A stretch of DNA of 64,000 nucleotides from Cranoglanis bouderius (taxonomy: Eukaryota > Chordata > Actinopteri > Siluriformes > Cranoglanididae): positions 19,705,020 through 19,769,019 of the forward strand of contig CM042553.1 of NCBI GenBank assembly GCA_023630585.1, in the 5' to 3' direction. The position numbers and the translations under genes are program-made. The notes under the pieces are model-generated. The model did not search any database and was not told the origin of the DNA. It worked only from the letters and a program-made list of their open reading frames with translations. This document shows, piece after piece, positions 11,627 through 24,050 of the stretch (position 1 is the stretch's first letter; every line of letters begins with the position of its first letter).

Positions 11627-12299
11627 CTGAAGATGGGGGTGGGGGGTCGTGTCGATGTGCAGGATGCTCAGTGTCGCTGCTCTCCGACCAGCCTTCACAT
11701 CTCCCTTCTGCTGAAAGAAAAAGAAAAGCGGGATGAGCGAGCACAACGAACTCAACACCATCGATTAGGGACGCACAACGCAGAAACGGTGCAACTTTAC
11801 ACAATTGTTATTATTAAATCATCTCCCGCTTTCAGAAAGTGTCACAACAGCGAATGAGGAGGACTTGAAACCTCATCCTTCATTACATCAACTGGTTTTG
11901 CAAAGAGCTTCCACTGGGAGTCATCCTATTAGAGCAAAAAATAAATAAATAAATTCAGATGTTTTGGATCCAAGGACTCCTTAGAGAGTGAAACGATTTC
12001 TCGGCACAGATTTAATTTTGAGAACTACAGAGAAAATATGTAGCACCATGTTAATTTAGTTGAGCTGGATCTATATGTAGACTTCAAACACTGTGCATCA
12101 GCTTATATACAGTCCAGGACCCTGCGGATACACGTCACGGTCTCGTGCGGGTCCCTGGATCCAACTTTAGTTTAAGGAATTTGAATAAATTGTACCTATA
12201 CAAAAAAAAAAAAAAAAAAAAAGACCTTCAGCATCTTATCTGTCAGCATTAAACAGCACCAATAACCGATTGCTGAAACCATCTGAAAGACACGGTGTG

Positions 12300-12812
12300 C
12301 TCAAAAATGCACACAGACAAGTTTTTCCCGGTTGCGTCCATTGCAGGAGCGACTGAGAAAGGTCCGCTGACATTATACAGTGCGAGAGCGGCCACTAGAG
12401 GCAAAATAGATACTATGACTGACAAATTTTGTCGTGTTATTTGTGTACAAGTGTTTTTGATTAATTTAGGATGTCTCTATTTTTACTTGCTATTTGGAGT
12501 GCTATTTTTTTGGTTCAGTTTGGATGCATCTCTTATATTTACTTTCATATTTATTAATAGTTAATATATCTTAATATTTATATATTTATTTAATTTTAAA
12601 ACGTCCAGTACGTTTTTGGGGTACAATCAGTACTGTTTATTTTTGTAATAAAGTTCAGCAGTATTCTAATTTGACTGTTATGTTTTCATTCAGAATCAAT
12701 TTTTAAAAAACGATCGGGTTGATTTAATCGGTTATCGGCAGGTACCGCCCAAATTAGTTACCGGCATCTGTAAAATCCACTATCGGTCTACCTCTACTAA
12801 ATAGTGTCCTGA
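12300..12812 (-). mobile_element. hAT-like non-autonomous element or relic
   Basis: The right edge reads, on the minus strand, 'gaggtagaccgatagtggat' followed by 'gccggtaactaatttgggcg' and 'cgataaccgattaaatc'. This matches the terminal style of a hAT-type repeat common in fishes. The interior is AT-rich without a transposase frame. The left limit near 12300 is approximate. Confidence 0.45.
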
Positions 12813-14524
12813 AAATATAATGCTCAAAGATATACGCATCTCAATACATAACAGTATTTCTAGGGAGGAAAAAAAAGAAAAAAAGAAAAATGCTTATCCC
12901 CAATATGAAAATTTTTGTGGTACCAAATAATCCAACAGGTTAAACGGATCACTGAGAAGTGCTGTAAAAAATCTGTCCCAAAGCACTGATATTCACATGG
13001 ATCGATGAACCATTAAACAGCCAATGAAAAAAGAGATTTCAAAACACAAAGGATGTAGAAGTGAAGTAAAGTAAGGATAAGTAAATCTAAGACCTGGCTA
13101 AAGCATGCCTGCATTTCAGGCGGTCTCTTGTCCATCACTTAACCGTAAAGCATCGAGGGCTAGCCAACATGTCGGATTCTCACAGCAAGACGGCATCAAG
13201 GCCAAGCACCCAGAAACACCAAGAATGGAGTTTCGCTGAACCAGCACGCACGACACAAGCAACTTACTTTTTAATCGCGGCGCCATTTGTGTCATATCTT
13301 CCACCACTGTAAGCAAAAACAGTCCTAAAAACAGAATAGCTCGGTTCACTGATGCATCACGTGATCGAAATTAGTACAGACCTGCTTCACTTGCATTTGC
13401 ACAGCACAACACAACATGACACTCAAAGTGCATCTACTTATATCCGCAATGAAACTTGAGTCGATATGCATTAAACATACAGTCAAAGCAAAGGGGAACC
13501 CTGGACTAGAGAGCTAGTGACCTACATAACCTACGTAAGAAGCCGCACATCACGTGACAACTTTGCAACCATCCACAAAATAACTCTAGCTTATAAAACA
13601 GGAGGGAAAAGCGGGACACAGGTGTTAAGTGTGCATCGTGTGCACTAATAACAACGCTGCACTGTCAGATATAGGCTTCATCTGCATCCCCGACACTGTG
13701 ACGGGGGTGGGGTTGGGTACAACTGTCTCAGTAGCGGAGGGTGATGTGAAAACCGTCAGCAGGGAGGACTCCGGAGTCATGTCACATCACAGGTGTCAAT
13801 CACGCAGCGTTTACCTGCCAGAACGTTTCACACCATTTAACAGAACGGATCATGCTCTAGATCATCGGGTAAACCTTTCTAATATCGTCTTAAAAGAAAC
13901 TGAATAGAACAAGTCATTTGACAGTTAAATTCCGATGCAATTATCCATCACACCATCACAGTGCAAAGAAACGCTATTAATCTCCAACTAAACCAGAAAT
14001 CGGATCATTTGTGCAGTAGAGAGAGAGTGTGTGTGTGTGTGTGTTTGTGTGTGTGTGTATATATATATATATAGGGTTTTAAGGTAACCTCCAGTGCACT
14101 TGGTGGGAGGAAAAAAAGCTGTTGTTGGTCTGTTGTAGTTTCAGTGTGCAAGTTTATAAACTTTTCCAGTGTATACATCTTAGATAAAAAACAGATTACT
14201 TTAAAACCTTGTATACACATGCACTCCAGTTTCTACCTCAAAAAGGGTTTGAAAGCAGCATCTTCCCCAACTGGCACACCAATCCACGTTCAGGTTGGGT
14301 TTTTTTTGTCTTTTGGCTGAAAACATGCTGCTTTTAACCATTTTCAGTGGCATTCCTAATAAACACAGTTAACTGATGCTACATTAATCAAACCGTATGG
14401 CATTTAGTGAAGTTTTTTTTTTGGTGGGAGACTACATGAATTGCACGGCCTTTCGCAGTGATGTCTGTTGGTAAATGAGACCTTTTGAATCAAAGAAGGC
14501 TTTGGCTGAATGCACACTGTGATG

Positions 14525-14825
14525 ACTTCACATGACGCGTCTTCGCCCAAATCTGCAGAAAAACTGCGGTAATTTTGAAAAATTGAAAGCGCCTGCGAAT
14601 ATTGCGGAGTCTGCTCGATTTTGCGTTAGTTTCTGCGATCGAAAAATCCCGGAATCCCGGAGGGACTGAATAATAGATTTTATTTCATATTGATGAACTC
14701 GAAACTTTCTCTGTTTGCTGGACAAAACGTCAAAAACGAGAAAATCAACACGGCAGATTACCGAGAGCTGGTGGAAGGGGGCGTCAGTTAATATCAGAGC
14801 ATTCAAAACACCTGTCAATCATTCC
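14525..14825. repeat. Candidate dispersed repeat fragment
   Basis: Unusually CpG-containing block within AT-rich intron, with words such as 'ctgcggtaattttg', 'attgcggagtctgctcgatt' and 'gggggcgtcagttaatatc'. A related 'aaattgcggttcaaatg' fragment lies near 19,950. It looks like an old non-autonomous element; family not recognised. Confidence 0.3.
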
Positions 14826-15694
14826 AGATTGCTATGCTGATTGGCTTGTCTGCTATTTTAAAAAGAAGACTGCCCCATTTTGCGTAATTTTTGAGTGACA
14901 ACACGGAGCAGCGTACTCCAATGTTAAAACGTGAACCTACACAAAACACGTACCGGTTGGCAGGTCTGGATAAATTTTCTTGCTCACCTGCCTTTATATA
15001 TAAAACTGCCTTCAACCTCTAGGCATATCCTCGGAGGAGCTTTTGAATCCTCTCCTTTGTAATATCCACCACTTGTTCTCTGACACATCTGTTCTAACTC
15101 TACCAGACTGCCTATGTCTTTCTGACATATCTTTTAAAACTCTACCAAATGCCGTGAACTGCCTTCTTCTAATAAAGTCTGGGATGTTCATGGGGGGAAA
15201 ACGTCTTTTCTGCTGACTTTGCCTCGGCTTTTCGAGTGTTGTCCTGTTGCTACATTTCGCTTTTTAACATCCTGGAATTCAGGTTATACCTGTAGATCCA
15301 TGCTTCTCAAAGTGGGGACTGCATAGCATAGCCAGGGGATCTGTGGTTTTCTCATTTTGTTGTGGTAGAGGAAATCACAACCTGTCATTATTGAAGTTAT
15401 TATGGCTTTAAATCTCATGACAATTTCAGTGTGTGAATTTCAGAAAGACAAAATACTACTGTGCTCATTTAAATGTTATGCATAATTTTTAATTGTTTGA
15501 GAACCCCTGCTGTATATATAATTTTTTTTTTTTTTTTTTTTTTAAAGAAAACAAAATCATAGATGCAAGATTTTGCACTCAAATGTGTCACAAATAAAGG
15601 TACTTCTCCTTATCGCTGGTGTGGTTCCATGAAGGGTGTACGTCTTTAGTGTCATCTTTTACCTGGGAAAGTGTGTATGGTGTACCTTTACTTA

Positions 15695-16240
15695 GCTCCG
15701 ATGCTCCGATCGATCGGCCGCCAATCGGTATCGGCCGATAATCACATTCTATGACTCGATCGGTAGTCTCTATATTTCTATATTCGGCCGATCTCACGAA
15801 CCAATCACAATTTGACGACGTAAAACACACGATGACGTTAAACTTTAGCGCTGCAGTCACGTCATCACCGGTGTGGAATTATTACGAGGTCTCAAGAAAC
15901 GATGAAAAATTCACCATTTGCCATGTATTTTTAAAGGTCTATTAAAAAATGTTCATTGTAAAATGAATATTTGTTGTGCTTATTTATTTGATTCTCAATT
16001 AAAATAACAATCTACAACATTACTGTGAATAATATAACCAAGGCAACAACCGTGGTATTACTTTATCTGGGAAAAGTAAAAAAAAAATTTTTAAAAAGGG
16101 TTAAGAGTGACGGTCAACAGAAAGCTGACATATCATATATATCATATCACATATCAATCTTGAACGATCGGCCGATCATGATGACAAGAAATCTGTAATT
16201 TGTATCGGCTGCAAAAATCCTGATCGGAGCATCCCTTCTC
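15695..16240 (+). mobile_element. hAT-like element with BED-type remnant
   Basis: The left end has 'gatgctccgatcgatcggcc' and the right end has the inverse-style 'cgatcggccgatcatgatg' and 'tgatcggagcatccc', so the ends are imperfect inverted repeats. Inside, 15862-15930 reads SPVWNYYEVSRNDEKFTICH on the plus strand, similar to the BED zinc-finger start of hAT transposases. The frame closes soon after, so the element is non-autonomous. Confidence 0.6.
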
Positions 16241-16389
16241 TAAAGGCACACAAGGCCTACTCGTGTACCTTAAAGTCTCCGGATCTGCAATTCACAAATT
16301 TACAAGGAATGCAAGAAATTAATATTAAAGGTAAAAAGACATGGCAAAGGTACAAAAGATGTAGATTTTGTGGCACCACATCAGTGACA

Positions 16390-16432
16390 AGTTGGGAAAA
16401 GTTGGGTACTTTTATTTCTGAGAGCGTTTACA
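16390..16432 (-). repeat. Single end of an 'actctcagaaataaa' MITE
   Basis: 'gggtacttttatttctgaga' matches the inverted end of the small element seen near 50.4, 51.3 and 54.6 kb. No partner end was found nearby. Confidence 0.4.
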
Positions 16433-16924
16433 TAATTACGTAATGTAACTGATCATACAGGTACAGATCTGTTTCATTTCGATACGCCGTAATCCACTAA
16501 ACAGAATGATTCCAAAAAACAATTATAACACTTACTATCAACATTTGCTTTTTTTTTTTGGATAAATTTGCTACCAGACCGAATTTGGAGCAAAGAAGAA
16601 AAGCTGCAGATGTCTTTCAGTGTCTCAACAATGTTGTAGTTTTATGTGTGTTAATTTTGTTTGTTTTTTTTTTTTTAAATTTCAGTACAATGTAAGTAGA
16701 CACAAAACTAACGATCAGCTGCACCATTCGAGCACTAAAAGAATCCAAAAGCCAGATCGCTCCCATTCATGAATCTACAGCTTTAAGGGGTGGGGATCAA
16801 ATAAATAAACAGGAGATCTCGGATTACAGATAACGCCCCCCACAACGACCTCCAGCAGAACCACACTGCTCAGAGAGGGAGGGAGAAGCGAAACACGCAC
16901 AAAGGATTAGCAGATAGAGTACAG

Positions 16925-17206
16925 AGAGTGAAACAGAGAGAGAGAGAGAAAGACAGAGACAGAAAGAGTGAGAGTGAGACAGAAAGAGAGAGAGAGACAC
17001 AGACATAGGGAGGTAAAGGGAGACAGAGGGAGTGAGACAGACATTCAGACAGAGGGAGGGAGAGGGAAACAGAAAGAGGCAGACAGATAAAAGGAGGGAG
17101 AGGGAGACAGATACAGAGTGAGGGAGAGAAACAGACAGACAGACAGACGGAGACAGAGAAAAAGACAGACAGTGGGAGGGAGAGGGAGACCGACAGAGAG
17201 AGAGAC

Positions 17207-17237
<31 letters not shown>

Positions 17238-18575
17238 TCGACAGAGGGAGGGAGAGACCGACAGAAGGAGGGAGAGCGACGGAGGGAGAGCGACAGAAAG
17301 AGAGACCGACAGAGGGAGGGAGAGCGACAGAGGGAGGGAGAGCGACAGAGGGAGAGAGCGACAGAGAGAGAGAGACCGACAGAGAGAGAGACCGACAGAG
17401 AGAGAGACCGACAGAGAGAGAGACCGACAGAGAGAGAGACCGACAGAGAGAGAGACCGACAGAGAGAGAGACCGACAGAGGGAGGGAGAGCGACAGAGAG
17501 AGAGAGACCGACAGAGGGAGGGAGAGCGACAGAGAGGGAGAGCGACAGAGAGAGAGACCGACAGAGGGAGGGAGAGCGACAGAGAGAGAGACCGACAGAG
17601 GGAGGGAGAGCGACAGAGAGAGAGACCGACAGAGGGAGGGAGAGCGACAGAAAGAGAGACCGACAGAGGGAGGGAGAGCGACAGAAAGAGAGACCGACAG
17701 AAGGAGGGAGAGCGACAGAAAGAGAGACCGACAGAGGGAGGGAGACCGACAGAGGGAGCTAGAGAGAGACCGACAGAGGGAGGGAGAGTGACAGAAAGAG
17801 AGACCGACAGAGGGAGGAAGAGAGAGACCGACAGAGGGAGGGAGAGCGACAGAAAGAGAGACCGACAGAAAGGGAGACCGACAGAGGGAGGGAGAGACCG
17901 ACAGAGGGAGGGAGAGACCGACAGAGGGAGGGAGAGACCGACAGAGGGAGGGAGAGACCGACAGAGGGAGGGAGAGCGACAGAAAGAGAGACCGACAGAG
18001 GGAGGGAGAGCGACAGAAAGAGAGACCGACAGAGGGAGGGAGAGCGACAGAAAGGGAGACCGACAGAGGGAGGGAGAGCGACAGAAAGGGAGACCGACAG
18101 AGGGAGGGAGAGAGAGACCGACAGAAAGGGAGACCGACAGAGGGAGGGAGAGAGAGACCGACAGAGGGAGGGAGAGAGAGAGACCGACAGAGGGAGAGAG
18201 AGAGACCGACAGAGGGAGGGAGAGAGAGAGACCGACAGAGGGAGAGAGAGAGACCGACAGAGGGAGAGGGAGAGACCGACAGAGGGAGAGAGAGAGACCG
18301 ACAGAGGGAGAGAGAGAGACCGACAGAGGGAGGGAGAGCGACAGAAAGAGAGACCGACAGAGGGAGGGAGAGCGACAGAAAGAGAGACCGACAGAGGGAG
18401 GGAGAGCGACAGAAAGAGAGACCGACAGAGGGAGGGAGAGCGACAGAAAGAGAGTCCGACAGAGGGAGGGAGACAGAAAGAGAGTCCGACAGAGGGAGGG
18501 AGACAGACAGAAAGAGCGACAGAGGGAGGAAGACAGACAGAAAGAGCGACAGACAGAGGGAGGGAGAGGAAGACA
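16925..18575. repeat. 1.65 kb purine-only minisatellite (GACAGA-type)
   Basis: The plus strand is almost entirely A and G with regular C at 'gac'. The array is built from an 18-base unit (gacagagggagggagagc) alternating with a 16-base unit (gacagaaagagagacc), with GA-only expansions and local homogeneous blocks. The unit length and lack of stops give spurious open frames of 619 and 636 residues on the minus strand and 214 and 316 on the plus strand. It lies in the nipbl 5' intron. Confidence 0.97.
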
Positions 18576-19470
18576 GTCGCCCGGCCACTGTGAGACTTGT
18601 CCTGGGGGACAAACCCAAACCATTACAAACACAAACCAAACCATTACAAACACCTTCCCAACACTGAAGAGCGCAAAAGTCAAACAAAACCCCAGACTGA
18701 TAGGAGCCGTCTTCCTGCTTGCTAGTTTCCTGTGTTAGCATCACAATGTGACGCGACAGCGGCTCAGCTACCCCAGCCACACATCACTACACTACATCAG
18801 ATGTCGTCTTGGAGCAAAATATAATTCACTTTCATTGCTCAGAGTGCATAAACACAGCAAACAGGGTCTAAACTTTTCTTCTTTTCTTGTCGCACCGTCG
18901 CTTTACTCTGGCCATTCATTCTCTACTGAAATAAACAGAGCTTGTGAAGATGAAGAGTCCAGCCTGCGACTCCGAGTGTGGGGGGGAATAAGAATCTAAT
19001 TTCATTTGCACAATCCTGGAATTTACATTTTAAAAAAAAATAAAAATGCTCTCACTACTTTATTTGAACTATCCAGATTTGCAAAAAAAAAAAAAGTTAT
19101 CCAAACGAACGCAAGAGCTTATTCTTATTTCGAAATAACGTCGCGTGCCTTTACAACTAGCCAGCTAATCGTCGTGCTAGCAAAGCGAAAACAGCACAAA
19201 ACTATAAAGACTTTTTCAAACAAGTTCAAAGCGAGAAAGATTTCTGTTCATACCGTTAGCATTTTTTTTTTTAGCATTTGTTTCCACGAAATGGCTAACT
19301 AACCAGCTATACGCGTAGCAACGCCATGCTAACTATCTAAACTATTTTCCTCTCATTCTCGTCAGCGCTAGCTTTCGTTCTGTCACACAAACACAGCGTC
19401 AGCTAACAGACTAACATTTTAGCTGTACGAGTTATACATTAGCTTAAAAGCAGTCACTGTACTTAAACCT

Positions 19471-19474
19471 GACC

Positions 19475-19508
<34 letters not shown>
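19471..19508. repeat. (AC)n microsatellite
   Basis: About 18 AC units in the nipbl 5' intron. Confidence 0.95.
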
Positions 19509-19510
<2 letters not shown>

Positions 19511-20699
19511 GGCATAATTACCTTTAGTAAATGTTAATTATGCTTAAAAACAGTCTTGAGAGCACTAATTACAGTTAAAAGTTCGCTAGCTCGCCAGTTC
19601 AGTCCGTCAGCGGGTTAGAGGCTAATAACACGCACGAGCTTTCTTTTAGCCAGCCAACGCGCTTCTATTAATTAATTAATTAATTAATCAATCAATCCAG
19701 GGTACATTAGGGTAAAATTCCCTAGTTTATATTCAGAGTAAATTGAACACCAAAAGTCAAATTTCAACCCCATTTCCGGGAGTCTACTCTAACTTTGATA
19801 TGTTTTCAAATCGCGATGAATGATATATTTTCAAATCGCTAACGCTAACTATAGCAAGTTTAACCGAAACTATGCCCCACGGTGGCATCCGAAAACCGCA
19901 GAATTTACTCAGAAATTCTCGAATTTAATCACAATTCAGGACGAAATTGCGGTTCAAATGATGTAAACTAAGTCTTGCGTTTATTTGTGTCTCTGTGTTT
20001 TAGTGTGCCCAGTGAAGCGTTATTAACATCACCACATTATAACAACAACGAGACGTTACCTATGTTGCACATAAGCTTCCAATTAAAATCTGGTGACTTC
20101 TGTAAGTTTAGAAACGGGTGCCTGTTTACGTGAAAAGTCTCTGAAGTGCCATAAAACTGTGACAACAAAGACTTAATTAAGTATCCGGTTAGTTTCTATT
20201 CTACTGCGACTTTCTTACATACTCCACATTTTGGTAGATAACTACAGCAGACTGACTGATGCGCCTAGAGAAGTGGAGTGAAATGGAATGAAAATGTTCA
20301 CGTCATATTTTTATCCACCTGGACGACAGAAAATGCCTTGAAAGAGTGTGTTTGCTTTCTAGGATTTGAGCAGATATCAAGCAAAACACACTCTGACTTC
20401 ACCGGTGTTTTCTTAACCAGTGTGTTCCAGTTGTAAAAACCTGGAGTCTCCTGGATGTTTTCCGACTGCTTCCCCTGATCCTAAACATCACTTTAACCTG
20501 TTAAAGCGATTCGAGTCTTCAGGTGGTAAAGGAGGAGGGAAAAAAACATTCAAATGCGCTGTGAACTGCCAGTCATAGAAAACACACTGCCCAACGTTAG
20601 CTAGGAAGCAAATCTGAAACCAAAATAAATATACTCAGATTAAGTAAAGTTGCTAAATATGCAGCCTGCAGACTTACATGACGGCTAAAAAAGAAGCGT

Positions 20700-20772
20700 G
20701 TTTACAGTGACTCGCCTACTGAGCTAAACCAGTCAATTTGCCAGCTAGCTCTGTAGGCGAGTCAGTGTAAAC
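20700..20772. repeat. Long inverted repeat (hairpin) near the nipbl promoter
   Basis: Left arm 20700-20719 (gtttacagtgactcgcctac) pairs with right arm 20753-20772 (gtaggcgagtcagtgtaaac) with one mismatch. An inner 6 bp arm (20721-20726 gagcta with 20746-20751 tagctc) continues the stem after one t-t mismatch, leaving a 19-base loop. Total stem about 26 paired positions. Confidence 0.85.
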
Positions 20773-20989
20773 AATGCTAACTGGCTAGGCTAACTACCAG
20801 CTAGCCAGGCCTTTTCTTGTTCTCGTTTATAAGCACCGTTTTAGCTTGCTAAGATAATGAGCTAAAGTTCTTGTAATTTGCTACGGTATTCAAAACATGT
20901 CCGAGTTTGGAACAAGACTGACCAAGAAGTCGAATTTGGGCATTTTTGCTTTCATTTGACCAGTGTGGCCTTGTAGCTAGCTAACAAAA

Positions 20990-21780
20990 CCGCGAACCGC
21001 GGACTCGCCTAAGGTCACCTGCCCGTGGCCCCGTCGCCGCGGATCGGCCACACAAGGCAACGCGCAGCGGAGAGAACGGAAAGAAGCCAGCGGAGCTAGC
21101 TTAGCTTAGGCTAACCCAATCCGAGCGAGCGATGAATAACATTGAAGTTTCGCACGGCCCCGGATATGTTATCGGGTATTTTGGGCTATTCTCTTTGATC
21201 GACCGCGGATAAATGGAGTGATCGGGTGCGTTGGTTATTTACCTCAGGACTTGCGTGTTTTAACAAAAAGAAATTGTAGCAAACGTTTCGGATCAGCCTC
21301 TTGAGCTCCCCTCTCCGTTCCTGTGTCGCTCTTTGCAGCTACTCCGAGTAATATAACAACAATAATCCGGGTCGGGAGGGTTCGTTCTTCTTCCTTCTCA
21401 CTGCAAACATGAAGCCTTGAGGGAGGTAAACAACATTCCTTTCAACCGGTGGATTTTCGCCCGGTTTTACACTCCAGCGCCGATTAAAGATGGTTGTAAA
21501 TTTCCAAGCGATTTCAGGGAAATATTTAGCGGCGGAAAAAAACCCCGAAAGACTATTGACGCGGTGATAAAAGAGATCCACTCAGACTCTCCCCCCCCTC
21601 TCTCTGGCAGAACAAAATGCCGACCGGAAGCACCGCTGCGGGAATGACTCCCTCCACCGGCGCCAAACCGACCAGCAGCGACTCGGGCCGAATCCCAAAC
21701 GACTCCATTTTGGACCTAAGAGTGCTCCGTGGAGGCCATCACTTCCTATCCGAGATAGTGCGTGTATAAAGGGAGTAGGG
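20990..21780 (-). promoter_or_regulatory. Candidate nipbl promoter / first-exon CpG-rich block
   Basis: The only sustained CpG-rich block upstream of the nipbl ATG exon; examples are 'ccccgtcgccgcggatcggc' and 'ccggaagcaccgctgcgg' (an ETS-type CCGGAAG word). No conserved reading frame lies inside. Human NIPBL starts with a non-coding exon at a CpG island, so a non-coding first exon here is a reasonable inference. The transcription start was not located. Confidence 0.5.
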
Positions 21781-22728
21781 AGTTATTTGGAATTCAGCCA
21801 CATTCTACTTCCGCTGTTTTTCTGCATGCTTTCTTTCCTACTACTAATTCTACAGTAGTCTAGAGAATCGTTATTGGTAACAAACCAATGGACAATCCTT
21901 TCCCCTTTTTTTCAGTGTCAAAGTTGGCATAGCAGGTTAACTTTACACATGCTGCTTTTACCGTTTTCGTTTGTTTCGTTTTTTCAACCTTAATATCTGT
22001 AAATGTACAATAACTGATGTGCCTAGTGCAGCCGTTTAAATACTATTCCATTCTCTTTATCATAAAAATATTACTTTCTTTTTTTTTTTTAATACTTTTT
22101 TTTGCAAACACAAACCACATCAACATAAAAGTCTGAGATAAAAGTCTGCACCAAGTATGACTTTCCTTCATACACCTAAGGCTTCCGTCATTTTGGATTT
22201 TGTTGAGAGGAATTAAAAATCCTGTTTATTAAATAAAATCAGGCATAGAGGAGGACTAGTACTGCAGATAAGCCGGGGGGGAAAAAAAGGATATAATTTA
22301 CAAACAGCTTGTCTCATGTAAGATAACCCTCTCAGACATTATAAAGTTATCATTTTATGTGATCATACAATTAAAGAGAACAATTAAAAGCTTCTTGGAT
22401 ACTTTAAGATTAAAAAAAAAAAAAGAAATCAACGTTCAGTGAAATATCACTAATATTTAATCAGTCATGTGCTCGTGTGCACTGATGTACACACAGCCAC
22501 TGCTTTATCTCTGTTGACTTTTAAGTGTATCTCCTGTACCAAATCGATCATTTATTAATTACTAGATTGAAATACTTAATGAAGTAGAACATTATGTATA
22601 GTGTTATATAAGCACCATTATAACTTCTTAAATGCAAGCTACTCATTAGCCTTTTAGAATGATTTTAAGATCATAACACTTTACTGATTTTGTTTTTGTT
22701 CGAAATGGCAAAAAAAAAAAAAAAAAAA
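21781..22728. other. Intergenic, no gene seen
   Basis: AT-rich DNA upstream of the nipbl promoter candidate with several poly-T/poly-A runs. No open frame with homology. Confidence 0.6.
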
Positions 22729-24050
22729 AGGGACAGTTTTGGAAAGTGATGATGAAAGGTTGACTTCTTTGCTGCTCAGTTTGGTGGAGTGCTGTCTTAA
22801 TGAAAGTGCTTCCTGTTTCACAGGGGTATAAATATGAGGTAACGCACAGGCCAAATTCCCTTAGTCATTCATAACAATGGGTAAGACCAAAGAATATAGC
22901 TGTGATGTGCGGCAAAAGGTTGTTGAGCTTCACAAAATTGGAAGTGGCTATAAGAAAATAGCACAAGCATTGAAAATGCCCATTTCCACCATCAGGGCAA
23001 TAATTAAGAAGTTCCAGTCAACTGGAAATGTTATGAATCAACCTGGAAGTGGACGCGTGTCTATATCGTCTCAACGCACTGTGAAGAGGATGGTTCAAGT
23101 TGGCAAAAAATCTCCAAGGATCACAGCTGGAGAATTGCAGAAGTTAGTTGCATCTTGGGGTCAGAAAGTCTCCAAAACTACAATCCAAAGTCACCTACAT
23201 CACCATGAGTTGTTTGGAAGGGTTTCAAGAAAAAAGCCTTTACTCTCATCCAAAAACAAACTCAAGCGTCTTCAGTTTGCCAGACACTACTGGAACTTCA
23301 AATGGGATCGGGTTCTGTGGTCAGATGAAACCAAGAGGTGGTTTTGGCAATAAACACCAGAGGTGGGTTTGGTGCACACAGAGAGGTAGCCATATGGAAA
23401 AGTACCTCATGTCCACGGTTAAATATGGTGGTGGCTCTTTAATGTTTTGGGGCTGTTTTTCTGCCAGAGGACCTGCACATTTTGTTAGGATACATGGCAT
23501 CATGGACATGGATATTAAATATCAACAGATATTAAATGGAAACCTGACTGCCTCTGCCAGAAAGCTTAAAATGGGCCGTGGTTGGATCTTCCAGCAGGAC
23601 AATGATCCAGAACATACATCAAAATCAACACAAAAATGGTTTACTGACCACAAAATCAAGGTCCTGCCCTGGCCATCCCAGTCCCCTGACCTGAAACCCA
23701 TAGAAAACCTGTGGGGTGAACTGAAGAGGAGAGTCCACCAGCGTGGACCTGGAAATTTGAAGGATCTGGAGAGATTCTGTATGGAGGAATGGTCTCAGAT
23801 TCCTTGCCATGTATTCTCCAACCTCATCAGGCATTATAGGAGAAGACTCAGAGCTGTTTTGGCAAAGGGAGGCAGCACAAAGTATTGACTAAAAGGGGGC
23901 CAATAATTGCAATTGTTTGATATCCATGAGAGCAGAGTATTTCTGATTTTTTAAAAACAAAAAATCAAAAGGATAAACAATAAAGACAAATTTTTCACAG
24001 CCTTCTTTGCTCATATTTACCAAGGGTGCCAATATTAGTGGAGGGCACTG
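22729..24050 (+). mobile_element. Tc1-like transposon, 5'-truncated
   Basis: The right end reads 'ccactaatattggcaccctt' on the minus strand and stops at 'gagggcactg' followed by the TA target. The matching left inverted repeat (expected 'cagtgccctcc') is absent, and a poly-A run at 22710-22728 marks the probable left limit. Contains a frameshifted transposase. Confidence 0.8.
22877..23887 (+). pseudogene. Tc1-like transposase, frameshifted
   Basis: DDE transposase of the Tc1/mariner superfamily. The first frame starts MGKTKEYSCDVRQKVVELHK with a paired helix-turn-helix region and reaches WSDETK (first catalytic Asp), then stops at 23351. A second frame carries the rest: KYGGGSLMFWGCFSARG, FQQDNDPEHTSKST (second Asp) and SPDLKPIENLWGELKRR (Glu), ending GGSTKY. 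The frame shift lies between about 23328 and 23350, next to the first catalytic residue. Two frames of otherwise full length point to a recent inactivation. Confidence 0.9.

Larger units (their letters stand above)
11627..20990 (-). other. NIPBL 5' intron region, repeat-rich
   Basis: DNA between the ATG exon and the GC-rich promoter candidate, read as a 5' UTR intron. It contains two hAT-like relics, a GA-type minisatellite, (GT)n/(TA)n near 14027-14071, (AC)n at 19471-19508 and an ATTA array near 19669. The last 2 kb is rich in 'gctagc/gctaac' words. No coding exon was recognised; a further non-coding exon cannot be excluded. Confidence 0.5.

Noticed and set aside
16824..18780. Open frames of 619 and 636 residues (minus) and 214/316 residues (plus), rich in SLSVALPPSVGL or RERPTERE
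   Set aside because: They are products of the purine minisatellite, exist in several frames on both strands and lack any conserved domain.
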